Made by a program: the position numbers and the translations under genes
Part shown: positions 8,261 to 17,920 of the stretch, piece after piece
How the letters are laid out: each line of letters begins with the position of its first letter
Numbering within the stretch: position 1 is the stretch's first letter
Notes under the pieces: generated by a model
What the model was told of the DNA's origin: nothing
The model's database searches: none
Seen by the model: the letters and a program-made list of their open reading frames with translations, nothing else
NCBI GenBank assembly: GCA_023212695.1
Contig: JALCCG010000241.1
Coordinates: 1 to 32,089, forward strand
DNA: 32,089 nucleotides
Direction of reading: 5' to 3'
From: Sporisorium sorghi
Lineage: Eukaryota; Basidiomycota; Ustilaginomycetes; Ustilaginales; Ustilaginaceae

Positions 8261-10177
8261 TTAGAACTCAAGATCTTCAGCTCGCGTGTTGGCGATGCGG
8301 TTCTGGGCGTGAGGTGTGCGTTTCGCAGCGTGCGAGTGTCCATGCGAACTGCCGCTGGCCGAATCCACCTCGACCGCGTACTCTCGCTGTTGCTGCTGTT
8401 GTCCACCTGCAGCCGCCGCCGCAGCAGCCAACCCACGCTGACGGAGGGACGACAACCCGCCGAACTTTTTCGGCGCTGCTGAAGCCCAAGTCGCTTCCGC
8501 CCCCTTCCTCCCCTCTGCCGCCGCCGCCGCCGCCGCCGGCGGCTGTCTGCGCACAAACGAGCTCGCCCCAGTCGCCTTCGTCTTCCCCGCACCGCCCTGC
8601 GTTGCCTCCTTGGTGCTGGCCGGCGCGCCCTTAGCGCCCGCACCCACCTCCTCGCTGTTCTTAGGCGGCTTAGTCCTCCTCTCGCTCACACCGCCCTCTA
8701 CGTCCAGATGCAGCGTCTCGATCACCAGCCGTTTCCGCCTCACTTTAAACGCCAGGTTGTTCTCGCCGCCGCCTGCGCCGCCCTCCCCACCCCCACCGCC
8801 GCTGCTGCCGGGTGCGCTTTTGCCAGCGCCTGCACCCGTGCCCATGCCACGCAGCACAGACGCGCGAATAGACGGGTTCGTCAGCGTGCCCACCGCGGGC
8901 GTCTTGAGCACCTTGAGCGCGCCCGTGTACGCTGAGAACGCCGAGCGCAGCGCAGACGACGACGCGAACGCGCTCAGCGCGACGGCTGCGTCGACGCTGT
9001 GCGTTATTCGGTGGGCTAGGTTCCCGGCGCTGCTGGGGGCGGAGGAGAGGAGAGAAGAGGATACGCTCAGCACGGCTATCGAGGGGATCGCTGCCGTCCG
9101 CGTCGCAGCAGAGGGGTCGACGAGCGATAGAGAGCGCAGCAGCCGCTTGAGCCGGTGCAGGAAGCGGATCGCTTCCGTGTGCCGCGATTGGCCGCGCGCT
9201 ACTGTCCATGCAGGGGAGCCGAGCGCACGGATGGCGACGCGCAGCACGGGCGGCGCAGCGCTCGGCGGTGCAGAGGCTGCTCGACGCCGACACTGTTCCG
9301 CGGCGGCTTCGATGCGGTTGTACGCTACCTCGTAGGCGTTGACCCCTCGGTGGCGTGAGGTGGATGCGGCGGCGGCTGCGGACTGTCGTGTGGCCGTGGC
9401 GATATCGACAAGTTCGAGCAGGCCCTGGTTGATGGCGTGCTGGACGATGCGCGAGTCGATGCGTCTGCTGAGGTCGAAAGTGTGGCAGAAGGGGGTTGGT
9501 TCTGCGGAGCTGTTGGAGCAGGAGGGCTCGTTGACCGTGGTGTTGAACTGCTTCATGTTGGTGTACCGCCATGCGATCTTCATCTCTCTTTCCCTCTGTG
9601 CGTCGTTAGCCTTACTTTGCCCCGCCGAGTCTGCTGCAACCTTGTTCTCCGAGCCATCGGCCTCATCGTCATCGTTGACAGTGCTGAGGAGATCCGACGG
9701 CCCAGCCGTCTCCCCCGTCTCTTCCCCCGCCCCCGACCCGATCCGGCGCAGCAGCTGCTCATCCCCATCTCCCGCCCTCGCCATCAACCCACCCACCAGA
9801 CCACGCACATCTTCACCAACCACAACACCCACATGATCCGACGCAATCCCCTGCGCGATCGAATACCCCAACAACAGCTCGACGTACGGCTCGGCTGCGG
9901 CGCGCGCCGCGTGGTCCGTCTCGGCCGACGCTGCGGGTGTGGAGCTGCCCGCGCCGATCTGCGCGGCTGACTGCGCAGCGGTTCCCAGAGCGGGGAGGAT
10001 GAGCAGGTCGCAGCTGGACGAGAGGCCGCCGCCGGAGAGCAGGTCGTCGAGCGCCGGCACGCCCGTGGAGACCAGTGGGACGGGCGAGGAGAAGGACGAG
10101 GGCTTGACGCCGGGTGGGAGTGGGGTGGGAGGGGCGGTGCCTGGAGTGGTGTTGATGCGCCGCTTGAAGGACGACAT
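8261..10177 (-). CDS. ELP4: Elongator complex subunit Elp4
   Basis: The product is 638 residues and belongs to the Elp4/PAXNEB family. Elp4 forms the RecA-like Elp4-Elp5-Elp6 hexamer of Elongator, which supports wobble-uridine modification of tRNA. Recognisable blocks in order are STGVPALDDLLSGG near residue 40 (Walker-A position without GK[ST], as usual for Elp4), MKIAWRYTNMKQF, FCHTFDLSRR, LRVAIRALGSPAW, a helical RFLHRLKRLLRSL segment, FSAYTGALKVLKTP, and near the end FKVRRKRLVIETLHLDVE. It is longer than yeast Elp4 (456) because of Ala/Ser/Gly-rich inserts and a Gln/Ala-rich tail. I chose the Met at 10177 (MSSFKRR) rather than the in-frame Met at 10261, whose 28-residue extension is unlike the family. 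It is convergent with RDS1-like and divergent from the aldo/keto reductase. Confidence 0.9.
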   Translation of the reverse strand: MSSFKRRINTTPGTAPPTPLPPGVKPSSFSSPVPLVSTGVPALDDLLSGGGLSSSCDLLILPALGTAAQSAAQIGAGSSTPAASAETDHAARAAAEPYVELLLGYSIAQGIASDHVGVVVGEDVRGLVGGLMARAGDGDEQLLRRIGSGAGEETGETAGPSDLLSTVNDDDEADGSENKVAADSAGQSKANDAQREREMKIAWRYTNMKQFNTTVNEPSCSNSSAEPTPFCHTFDLSRRIDSRIVQHAINQGLLELVDIATATRQSAAAAASTSRHRGVNAYEVAYNRIEAAAEQCRRRAASAPPSAAPPVLRVAIRALGSPAWTVARGQSRHTEAIRFLHRLKRLLRSLSLVDPSAATRTAAIPSIAVLSVSSSLLSSAPSSAGNLAHRITHSVDAAVALSAFASSSALRSAFSAYTGALKVLKTPAVGTLTNPSIRASVLRGMGTGAGAGKSAPGSSGGGGGEGGAGGGENNLAFKVRRKRLVIETLHLDVEGGVSERRTKPPKNSEEVGAGAKGAPASTKEATQGGAGKTKATGASSFVRRQPPAAAAAAAEGRKGAEATWASAAPKKFGGLSSLRQRGLAAAAAAAGGQQQQQREYAVEVDSASGSSHGHSHAAKRTPHAQNRIANTRAEDLEF

Positions 10178-10729
10178 GATCGCCTTCGTTTCGAGAAAAG
10201 CTCTCTGGTCGCTGTGGATACGGTGTCGTGTTGCTGTTGGATGAGCCTTGAAAGGGTTCATATAAACACAAAAAGCTTCTCGCTGCCAGAAAATTGTAGA
10301 GGTGGAGGCGGGAGAAGCAAAGTCAGGATTAGATAAGCAGAATGCAAGGTGTTAGATCGAACGTGTTACTTGTTCGCCCGCCTTGGGCCGATGTATAGCC
10401 GAAGAAGCTGTTTTTTTTGTTCGACATCATCGAAGTGGAAAGCGCTTTTTTGGCCATTCATCCGCGGACAAGCGATCCCGCCGGCAGAGCTGGGGACGTT
10501 GACGGTGACTGACTTGCTCGGCTGAAGGCTCTCATGCCCAAGCGAGGATCTTGGTCTGCGTGGCAACCCAACGATGCTCAGCTTTTTGATCTCCGCCCTC
10601 CACCACCTCCACCACTTCTTCCACTCGACAACAACGACGACAGCGACGACCTCGAACATATAAGAACTGTCGACACCCCCGTTCAAGCAGTCCAACTTCC
10701 ACTCCGAAACCAACTCCCACCCTGCCAAA
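10178..10729. other. Divergent promoter region ELP4 / reductase
   Basis: This 552 bp region must contain both promoters. A TATA-like ATATAAG at 10658-10664 serves the reductase (start 10730). A pyrimidine-rich tract with CCACC repeats precedes it. No additional gene is evident. Confidence 0.6.
10658..10664 (+). promoter_or_regulatory. TATA-like box of the aldo/keto reductase gene
   Basis: ATATAAG lies about 65 bp before the ATG at 10730, at a similar spacing to the TATA box of the RDS1-like gene. Motif and position only. Confidence 0.45.
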
Positions 10730-11783
10730 ATGTCAACCACACCTTCCTCCACCACCCCCGCCGCGCAGCCCAAGACGAACATCAAGATCGTCTTTGGATG
10801 CATGACGTTCGGCTCCCCTGGCGTGGAGCAATCCCGAGTGCACGACCTTTCAGACTGCCGAGCGATCCTGTCTATCTTCGCGTCGCACGGGCACACCGAG
10901 CTGGACACGGCGCGCATGTACGGCGCTGGCAGTTCCGAGGCGTACCTCCAGCAGCTTGGCTACACTGTGCCGTCCGCCTCGCACCGCTTCGCGATCGCCA
11001 CCAAAGTGTATCCCAGTGCGCGCAACCCCAGTTTCCCGGCGACGGCGAAGTACACGTTTGAGCCGGCGGACATCTCGCGCGCGCTCTCGGACAGCCTGGC
11101 TGCGCTGGGCACGGAGCAGGTGGATCTGTTCTACCTCGACGCGCCGGACCGCGAGGTCGCGCTCGAGCACACGCTGGAGGCCGTGAACAAGGCCTACGAA
11201 CAAGGCAAGTTCACCCGCTTCGGCATCAGCAACTACACCGCTCAGGAGGTCCAGCACATCGTCGACATCACAACCCGCAACGGCTGGATCAAACCCGCTG
11301 TCTACCAAGGCGTCTACAACGCCCTCACCCGAAACCCCCGAACCCGACCTCTTCCCCACGCTCAGGAGAAACGGAATTGCGTTCTACGCCTTCAACCCCC
11401 TCGCTGGCGGCCTGTTCGTCGGCTCCCACTCGCAACAGTCCAAGCCAGAGGAGGGAAGCCGCTTCGACCCCGAGCGCAAACAGGGCCAGATGTACCGCAA
11501 GCGATACTGGAACGACCACTATTTCCAGGCGCTAGAGTTGGTCAGGGGCGCGGCGGAGAAGCACGGGCTGACGATGGCGGAGGTCGCGCCGAGGTGGATG
11601 ATGCACCACTCGATGTTGGAAAGGGAGCTGGGCGATGCGGTGATTATCGGGGCTAGTTCGAAGAGTCATATTGAGGCTAATTTGGTTGATTTTGAAAAGG
11701 GGCCGTCGCCGAAGGAGGTTGTGGATAAGGTCGATGCGGCGTGGGCGATTGTCAAGCCTCATGCGCCGCCGTATCATCACTAG
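10730..11783 (+). CDS. AKR7-type aldo/keto reductase, interrupted by a frameshift
   Basis: The N-terminal part (10730 to about 11334) is an AKR7-like NADPH-dependent aldehyde reductase: FGCMTFG near residue 22, ELDTARMYGAGSSE with D59 and the presumed catalytic Tyr64, Lys92 in ATKVYP, and GKFTRFGISNYTAQEV. After YNALTR the frame is lost at a C5 run (11335-11339). The next frame resumes the family sequence at once (EPDLFPTLRRNG, then FYAFNPLAGGLF) and runs to the stop at 11783. As read, the first frame ends at 11656 after 308 residues, about 105 of them unrelated. With one C fewer the gene would encode about 350 residues, a normal family length. The usual catalytic His (in YLHAPD) is Asp137 here. 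It may be a sequencing error, a strain-specific mutation or an early pseudogene. No intron explains the shift. Confidence 0.85.
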
Positions 11784-11936
11784 AGCCGAGTGCTCGCCTT
11801 GTCAGCTTCTCGTATATGTCGAATCCACTTCTTCCGGGCGTGTATCCTCTACGATCGTTCCTGAGCGAGAGTTATGTTCGTCTACAAGACTGTCTTGAGC
11901 TCTAGAGACTTCTATTGGAAACCGCACTCTACATCT

Positions 11937-14900
11937 TTAAGGCGAAAAGCGGTGGCTCGAAGGCAGGGACGGGATCGGCCTTCTCGAAGGCGGTCGCATT
12001 GTCCTATCTTTATCCCCAGACTGCCCCTCTGACCCGCCATCCTCGTCCAACCCTGCCTTCCTAGCACCAACATCCAACGACGCATGCAGCGAGGGCACCC
12101 TTTGCAGCTGTGCATCCTGCGAGCTGTTCAAATTCGCATACGCAGCCGCGCGCTTGATTTCGTTTGAGATGCTTCGCACGCGTGGGCTCATCCCCCTCGA
12201 CAATCCCAAGTGGCCGGCTGACGACGTGACGGCCATCTTTTTGTCGAACGCATCTCGGCTAGAGGACAGCGAATCAGGCGAACCGGCAGCGTCGTTCCCG
12301 CCCCTCGCTGAACCCATCTGCGGCTGCGAGTTTTGCCTCAATCGCACAGCCTCGCCCTGCGGGAGTGGTTCCATGGTCGTCAGAGGCGAGGTGCGGCTAG
12401 AGCCAAAAGCGCCCTGGCTCTGACCCATCAACTCGCGGTTCGGTGTGATAGATCGACGCGGTTGGCCGAGTCTGCCCACCAGGCTGCGCATCGCTGCACT
12501 TCGCGCCGTCGAAGGAGTTCCCGCCATCGAGGATCCCAATGACGACGACGGCGAAGACCCTGTCATAGAACCGGAGACTGATCGCTCGTGGATGGTCGAG
12601 TTAGCCACGCTGCTCGTCGACATATCTCCTGCATCGCCACTGGCGCCGTTCGAGATCTTGCGACGATAAGGAGCGGAAGCGCGCATGCCTACCAGCTGAC
12701 CAAGAGCAGCACCTGGAAGCGGCGGTGGCATCGAACCCGGACTGCCAGAACCACCCGAAGCACCCATATGCGTATCTGACAGCGTTCTTCTGACCGTCCT
12801 GTTCGCCTCGCGCTGGACATGCCGCTGGCTGAGAATGTCACGAGCAAGTTCCTTGACCAACACCGCGTTGTCCTTGCTGCTGAGCTTTTCCACCACGTCG
12901 TACACCTTGAGCTGCTCCACGAGCGGTGAGTAGCTGTCGCCTTTGAGATCGCAGATCATCTTGGTGATCCTGAGCAGGTTGAGCCTGACCACCGCCTTGG
13001 GGTGCGATAGCCGTTCGAGAAGGCGCTTGACGAAGAGCGTGTTGCGCGCCATTGCAGCGACGACACCACTCGAGATTCGGCACACCTTGACGAAAGGCTC
13101 CAAAAGGTTTTCGAATGAATTGGCTTTGCTCGTTGCAAAGACGCACAGCAGCGACTCGATCGATGCAGGTTGCAGCAGCACCTCTTCAACACGAGCCGTC
13201 TCGTCTTGCAGCCAGACGAGCACGCTTTCCAGCGCAGAGACCTGCCAGTACGGATCCTCGAGCAATTTGAGGTAGAAGTGCAGACCCCGGTGCTGCCAGA
13301 ACATCTTGCGCGTCGCTTTACCGGCATGGGCAAAATCGCACAGGATGGGCAGCGCGAACTGTCGCAGTGGCGAGTTGGTACGGGCCACACGCAGCAGCTG
13401 CGGGATGATGCCGGCCTGGGCAGCCTCTTCCTGGCGCGACTTGGACAGCCTGCAGAGGTTGTACATGGTGTTGAGCACCTGGTTCGACATCTCGGTGCCG
13501 TGCGGGCCACTGTGATGCTGTGCGAGGATGTTGGTGAGGATCTCGATCGTGTTGGCGTTCTGCATCTCGTCGAGGATCGTCGGAGACATGGATAGGTTCT
13601 TGACAATCTTGAGCATGAGCGTCAACGACTCGGCGTCGAGGCGCGACGCGGATCGCAAGATGCGTCGAAGGACACTGCGCGTAGCCACCTGCTTCTTGAG
13701 GAAATTGTCCGACTGCGAGTAGATGAGCAGGATCTGGAGGATGTTGGCACGAGCTTCTGAGGCGTACTCATCCTGATCATCATCGATGACACTCTGCAGT
13801 GCGGAGGACAGAGGCTCGAGCAGACCTTCTTGCGCCAGCATGCGGCAAAAGTCGTTTCGGGAGGCGGGGCTCTGCAGCTCGAGCACGCTGTTGACGCATC
13901 CGACGCCGATCCACACGAGATCCTTCTGCTCAAGGTAGTCCTCGTCGATGAGGTTGACGAGCGTGCGCAGTCCGCGGCAGCTGAGCACAAACTGCAGAGT
14001 GAGTCGCGACGTGGAGCACATGGCGAAGACGAAATGGGCCGCCTCGAGTCGGAGGTCGTGCGGCCACTTCTTGGTGGTAAAGGTCATGACGACCGGAATG
14101 GCGCCGATCAAGCACAAACTCTCTTGGGCTTCGGGGTCCTCGAAGATGACGAGGTTGAGGATGCCGAGCAGCCGGGTTGCCAACTCGCGATCTGCGGCTG
14201 CTTCGAGCAGCTGGATGAGGGCTAGAGCACCGTGAGAGGCGAGCAGCTGCGCCTTCATCTCGGGCATGTCGGTGAGCACCTGGTCGATGTCCTCGCAGAC
14301 CTGAAGCAACTCCTCGACGCCAGCACGCGTATCGAGAGACTCGACCAGTTCGGTCACGAAGGCACACATACGGGCATGCTGATCGCGTGCCACGTTGGCC
14401 TCGAGGTCAGCTTCGGCGTTGAGCCCCTCGTCGATCTCGGCAAAGGGATCGTCTTCGTCCGCGTCGTCGTCGCGCAACCAGGATCGATTCGATAGACGTG
14501 CGGTGAGTTGCAGCGTGTTGCCGCTGCCGATAGAATCGTCTTTGCTGTTGCCAGCTTCGTCTGCTTTGCCAAAAAGGTCCGAGTAGTCTTCGGCAGAATG
14601 ATCTTCGGAATACTTGCCGAGGGTGCGACGCATCTGCTTCCACTTTTCGTCCTTCTCGAGACGCAGAGTGGCGACCGGGCTGCTGGGGTTGGAGGGAGCT
14701 CGAGTGGCAGAGGCGGCCAAAGAGCTGCGCAACGCTTCCGAAGAAGCCTGCCTGCGTCGATCGCAAGGCCGAGACGGTGATGCGACACCGACCTCTGTGT
14801 GGGCCTGCGATGAGGTCTTGCTGCCCGCAGCCGGGCTGGCGAGTCGAGTGAGGTCGTTGGGATGAAACAGGCGTTTGCCAACGCTGTTCTTCATCTGGAG

Positions 14901-17084
14901 ATCGCGGATGCGTCGGTTCAAGACATCCTCCTGGCCATCTCCAACAAGGTCGGAATAGTCGTCGCCGGCGTCGTCGTCGTTCGAAAAACTCTCGAGAGGC
15001 GATGAGGTCTCCTTGACGTTGTCTGCAGAGCCGCGGACTTGAGGGGAGGAAGCCACGCTGCGCAAGAGAGGAGCGACGACGGGTCGAATGGTGCGTTGAT
15101 CAAAATCGGCTTCGAGACCTGCTTGGCGAGACGGTGACTGAGAAGCCGAGTCTTGCGCGTCCAGAGGAGGAGAAGCAGTTAGGTGCGCTTCGTCGGATTT
15201 GACCTTGGGCGGTGCATCGGCGGCAGCGTTCTTGGTCGTCTTGCCCTCGGACGACGCGCTTCTCTCGAGAGCAGCGATCTTGGTGGTAGTGATGTCCTCC
15301 TCGAAATCGTCATCCCAATTGTCGTCGACGCTCTCTGGCTGTTGCAAATCTGCGAGCTTGACACGGTGATCCATGAGGGACGTCGCGGGAGCGGCTCCAG
15401 CAATGGGCGTTCGGAAGCCAGATGCGTTTGCCGGTGAAGCGGGCTGCTTGCTGTTTGCCGCCGCTGAAAGGTTGGCAGCCGAAGCATCTTTGGGCTCGTT
15501 CGAGGAGTTGAGCAACTTGGATGAGGGGCGCGTTGCGCTTTCTGCAGCAGCAGCTTGTTTAGGCGGAAGAGCAGAGGGAGGGCTAAAGTCGACGGGCAGA
15601 GTGGGCCGGCTAGAGTGACGTGTCTTGCGACCGGGCAGAGGCTTGGCAGTACCGAGCTCCGCAGCGATGGCATTGACACGGCGAAGGCTGGGCTGCATGG
15701 GAGCTCGAACGGTGTCAGATTCGTGGAGGCGTTGCACGGCTTGTTTGGGCGGCTCGTTGAGGGCCTGATTCCATTCTTGGACGCTCTTGACGGCCTCCTC
15801 GTGAGGGGTGTTGAGGGTTGCACCTGCGCCTGCACGAAGCGAGCCACCAGCCTGAAGCTGCTGGAGCTGCTTGCGAGCGGTGACCATCCAAGGGTGGCGA
15901 AGAAGCTTGCGTGCCGATACTCGCAGGTTGGCGTCTTTCTGGAAGCAGTGGAGGAGAAAGTCCTTGACGACGGGAGAAGCGCCTTCGGGCAGAGGTGGAC
16001 AGTCGTCTTGGACGATGCGGAAGAGGGCCGGCATGGGTGCGAGAAAGTGGTACGGCGGCTTGCCTTCGAGAAGCTCGACGACGACGCAGCCTACGCTCCA
16101 AATGTCGCTGGCAGTAGTGGCGCCGCTCTGATCAATAACTTCGGGCGCCATCCAGTATGGGCTGCCAACGACGGCATTCTCGCCCATTGCGCCTGTTTTG
16201 GTGGCGACGCCAAAGTCGGCAAGCTTGACGGAGCCATCCTTGGTGGTGAGAATGTTGGCGCCCTTGATGTCGCGATGAATGACACCTTGATCGTGCAAAT
16301 AGATGAGACCTTCGAGGACTTGAGAGATGTAGACGCTTACGAGGCCTTCGGGGAACTTGCCGAAGCGCTTGCAGATATGATGGAGCGAGCCGTTCTCGCA
16401 GTACTCGAGGATGATGTAGAGATAGTCCTTGGTCTTTTCGGAGCCCTTGTACTTGACGATGTTGGGGTGGTGGAGATTCTTGAGGAGGTCGATTTCGGAC
16501 ATGATCTCGCCGAGTTCCGCCTTGGGTATATTGCCGAGCTGGATCTGTTTGACAGCGACGGTCTCGCCGTTGATATAATTGAGACCTCGATATACGGATC
16601 CGAAAGCACCGCGGCCAAGGCAATCGCCGAGCTGATAGTTGCCTAGCGTGGTTGTTGTTGGAGTTGCTGGGGCAGGTTTAGGCGGAGTAGGAGCAGAAGC
16701 TGGAGTGTTAGAAGGTTGGGACGGCGAGCCATCGTGTCGCGGCATGGGGACCATATCGAAGGAGGGCTGCCCATGTTGAGCCGATGGCTTGCGTTGTTGA
16801 TCGCTCGGTGCGAGACTCTGACGACGACGAAGGTCGGCGTTGGACGAGAGCGGGACAGCACTGGCGTGGATGGGTGATGACCTGCGACGTGCGTCTAGAG
16901 GTGTAGGCGCGGCAGAGCTGGATGGCTGCGGAGCATGCGAGGGAAAGCGAAGAGTGGACTGTGATAGGGGCAGCAGGTTGCAATGAGACGAGGGTGTGAT
17001 TGATGGCACCGATGTGTCTGAAAGGCGACTTGATGAAGGTGGGCTGGATGCGGCTCCGTCCAGAGACGGACGAGAGTGCTGCAT
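11937..17084 (-). CDS. Cdc7/SepH/Cdc15-type septation (SIN/MEN) protein kinase
   Basis: A very large (1715-residue) Ser/Thr kinase. A Ser/Pro-rich N-terminus precedes the kinase domain at about 150-400. The domain has the glycine loop GRGAFGSVY (157-165), K179 in VAVK, HRDIKGAN with D272, D290-FG, and WMAPE (311-315). The middle is disordered and acidic. A conserved segment DDPFAEIDEGLNAEADLEAN then leads into an armadillo-like helical region (FVTELVESL through ILSQRHV). A Ser/Gly-rich tail ends the protein. This order is that of S. pombe Cdc7 and Aspergillus SepH, spindle-pole-body kinases of the septation initiation network; it is longer than both (about 1062 and 1346 residues). The Met at 17084 follows a pyrimidine-rich leader. 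An in-frame Met at 17387 would add 101 His/Ser-rich residues and is less likely. No intron is seen. Confidence 0.9.
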   Translation of the reverse strand: MQHSRPSLDGAASSPPSSSRLSDTSVPSITPSSHCNLLPLSQSTLRFPSHAPQPSSSAAPTPLDARRRSSPIHASAVPLSSNADLRRRQSLAPSDQQRKPSAQHGQPSFDMVPMPRHDGSPSQPSNTPASAPTPPKPAPATPTTTTLGNYQLGDCLGRGAFGSVYRGLNYINGETVAVKQIQLGNIPKAELGEIMSEIDLLKNLHHPNIVKYKGSEKTKDYLYIILEYCENGSLHHICKRFGKFPEGLVSVYISQVLEGLIYLHDQGVIHRDIKGANILTTKDGSVKLADFGVATKTGAMGENAVVGSPYWMAPEVIDQSGATTASDIWSVGCVVVELLEGKPPYHFLAPMPALFRIVQDDCPPLPEGASPVVKDFLLHCFQKDANLRVSARKLLRHPWMVTARKQLQQLQAGGSLRAGAGATLNTPHEEAVKSVQEWNQALNEPPKQAVQRLHESDTVRAPMQPSLRRVNAIAAELGTAKPLPGRKTRHSSRPTLPVDFSPPSALPPKQAAAAESATRPSSKLLNSSNEPKDASAANLSAAANSKQPASPANASGFRTPIAGAAPATSLMDHRVKLADLQQPESVDDNWDDDFEEDITTTKIAALERSASSEGKTTKNAAADAPPKVKSDEAHLTASPPLDAQDSASQSPSRQAGLEADFDQRTIRPVVAPLLRSVASSPQVRGSADNVKETSSPLESFSNDDDAGDDYSDLVGDGQEDVLNRRIRDLQMKNSVGKRLFHPNDLTRLASPAAGSKTSSQAHTEVGVASPSRPCDRRRQASSEALRSSLAASATRAPSNPSSPVATLRLEKDEKWKQMRRTLGKYSEDHSAEDYSDLFGKADEAGNSKDDSIGSGNTLQLTARLSNRSWLRDDDADEDDPFAEIDEGLNAEADLEANVARDQHARMCAFVTELVESLDTRAGVEELLQVCEDIDQVLTDMPEMKAQLLASHGALALIQLLEAAADRELATRLLGILNLVIFEDPEAQESLCLIGAIPVVMTFTTKKWPHDLRLEAAHFVFAMCSTSRLTLQFVLSCRGLRTLVNLIDEDYLEQKDLVWIGVGCVNSVLELQSPASRNDFCRMLAQEGLLEPLSSALQSVIDDDQDEYASEARANILQILLIYSQSDNFLKKQVATRSVLRRILRSASRLDAESLTLMLKIVKNLSMSPTILDEMQNANTIEILTNILAQHHSGPHGTEMSNQVLNTMYNLCRLSKSRQEEAAQAGIIPQLLRVARTNSPLRQFALPILCDFAHAGKATRKMFWQHRGLHFYLKLLEDPYWQVSALESVLVWLQDETARVEEVLLQPASIESLLCVFATSKANSFENLLEPFVKVCRISSGVVAAMARNTLFVKRLLERLSHPKAVVRLNLLRITKMICDLKGDSYSPLVEQLKVYDVVEKLSSKDNAVLVKELARDILSQRHVQREANRTVRRTLSDTHMGASGGSGSPGSMPPPLPGAALGQLVGMRASAPYRRKISNGASGDAGDMSTSSVANSTIHERSVSGSMTGSSPSSSLGSSMAGTPSTARSAAMRSLVGRLGQPRRSITPNRELMGQSQGAFGSSRTSPLTTMEPLPQGEAVRLRQNSQPQMGSARGGNDAAGSPDSLSSSRDAFDKKMAVTSSAGHLGLSRGMSPRVRSISNEIKRAAAYANLNSSQDAQLQRVPSLHASLDVGARKAGLDEDGGSEGQSGDKDRTMRPPSRRPIPSLPSSHRFSP

Positions 17085-17920
17085 GATGATCGTCTGCCCG
17101 TGTCGCGACGGAGGATGATGCAGCTGGGTATGGGATGGGTACCGTCGATTAACGCACTGAGTTGCCTTGCATGTTGAACGGCGAATGTATGCGGTGATTC
17201 TAGTCCTGGATGGGTTTTCTATAAGCGTCTTGCGTTGGCCAGGATGTGGATGATGGTGGTGGTGGTGGTAAGGTCGAGACTGTCGATGTGCTGGCGTGCT
17301 GGTGATGATGGCGGTGCTGCTGAGTGTGACGTTTCGAAGTAAAGGGTCTTTGGCACGCTCGGATCGCGGCTTGCTCTGCAAAGTCACACACTGCCCAGAT
17401 GCAGAGAGAGAGAGAGACCAACACTTGGTTGTGGCGTGCAGCTGCTGCCTTCATCTTGCTGTTGCTTCTGCTGCTGTCACGCAGGCTGAGACGCGTCCTG
17501 CGTGTCATTTTTCGAATTTCAAAGTGTTAGCTCATTCAACTAACAAATTCGAAATTTTTTCCATGCACAGGCACATGATCGGTGGACTGTGCACCGTGGC
17601 GCTTCTGCAGAGCTGCACAAGCGAAAGGTCGGATCGAGAGAAATTTGAGGCTGCGAGGCAATGCACAGTGACCGCAAAAGAAAAACTCAGCTGGCTCGAC
17701 TGTCCCCACAATTCAGGCACCTATCTCGTGCCTTCACTCTCCTCGTCACCGACTCCTACACACCACCATCATACTCATATACCAATGTTGTAGCAGGTCT
17801 ACATTGACAGCATATCGCATTCGGAACAGCATACAGCGTCATCCGGCGCTATTCGACTCGGCTCCTGCAACATTTCGCCTCGCACTGTGCGCATGCACTT
17901 CATGTAAAGGCTTCTCGACC
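17085..17920. other. Divergent promoter region kinase / sugar transporter
   Basis: This 836 bp region separates two divergent start codons. It contains a GA-run at 17402-17418, an interrupted inverted repeat at 17510-17554, and CCACCAT-type pyrimidine-rich leaders on both sides. I see no gene in it. Confidence 0.6.
17510..17554. repeat. Interrupted inverted repeat
   Basis: The right arm CTAACAAATTCGAAA (17540-17554) is the exact reverse complement of a left arm TTTCGAATTT (17510-17519) plus GTTAG (17526-17530). Six bases, CAAAGT, interrupt the left arm. The loop is 9 bases. It is AT-rich compared with its surroundings. It may be a palindromic factor site or a hairpin. Confidence 0.75.

Noticed and set aside
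11288..11392. Intron or alternative splicing as the cause of the reductase frameshift
   Set aside because: The family sequence is continuous across the shift and the only GT...AG candidate is 54 nt, which does not change frame.
15555..16646. 363-codon plus-strand frame opposite the septation kinase
   Set aside because: It overlaps the kinase domain in antisense and shows no independent similarity.
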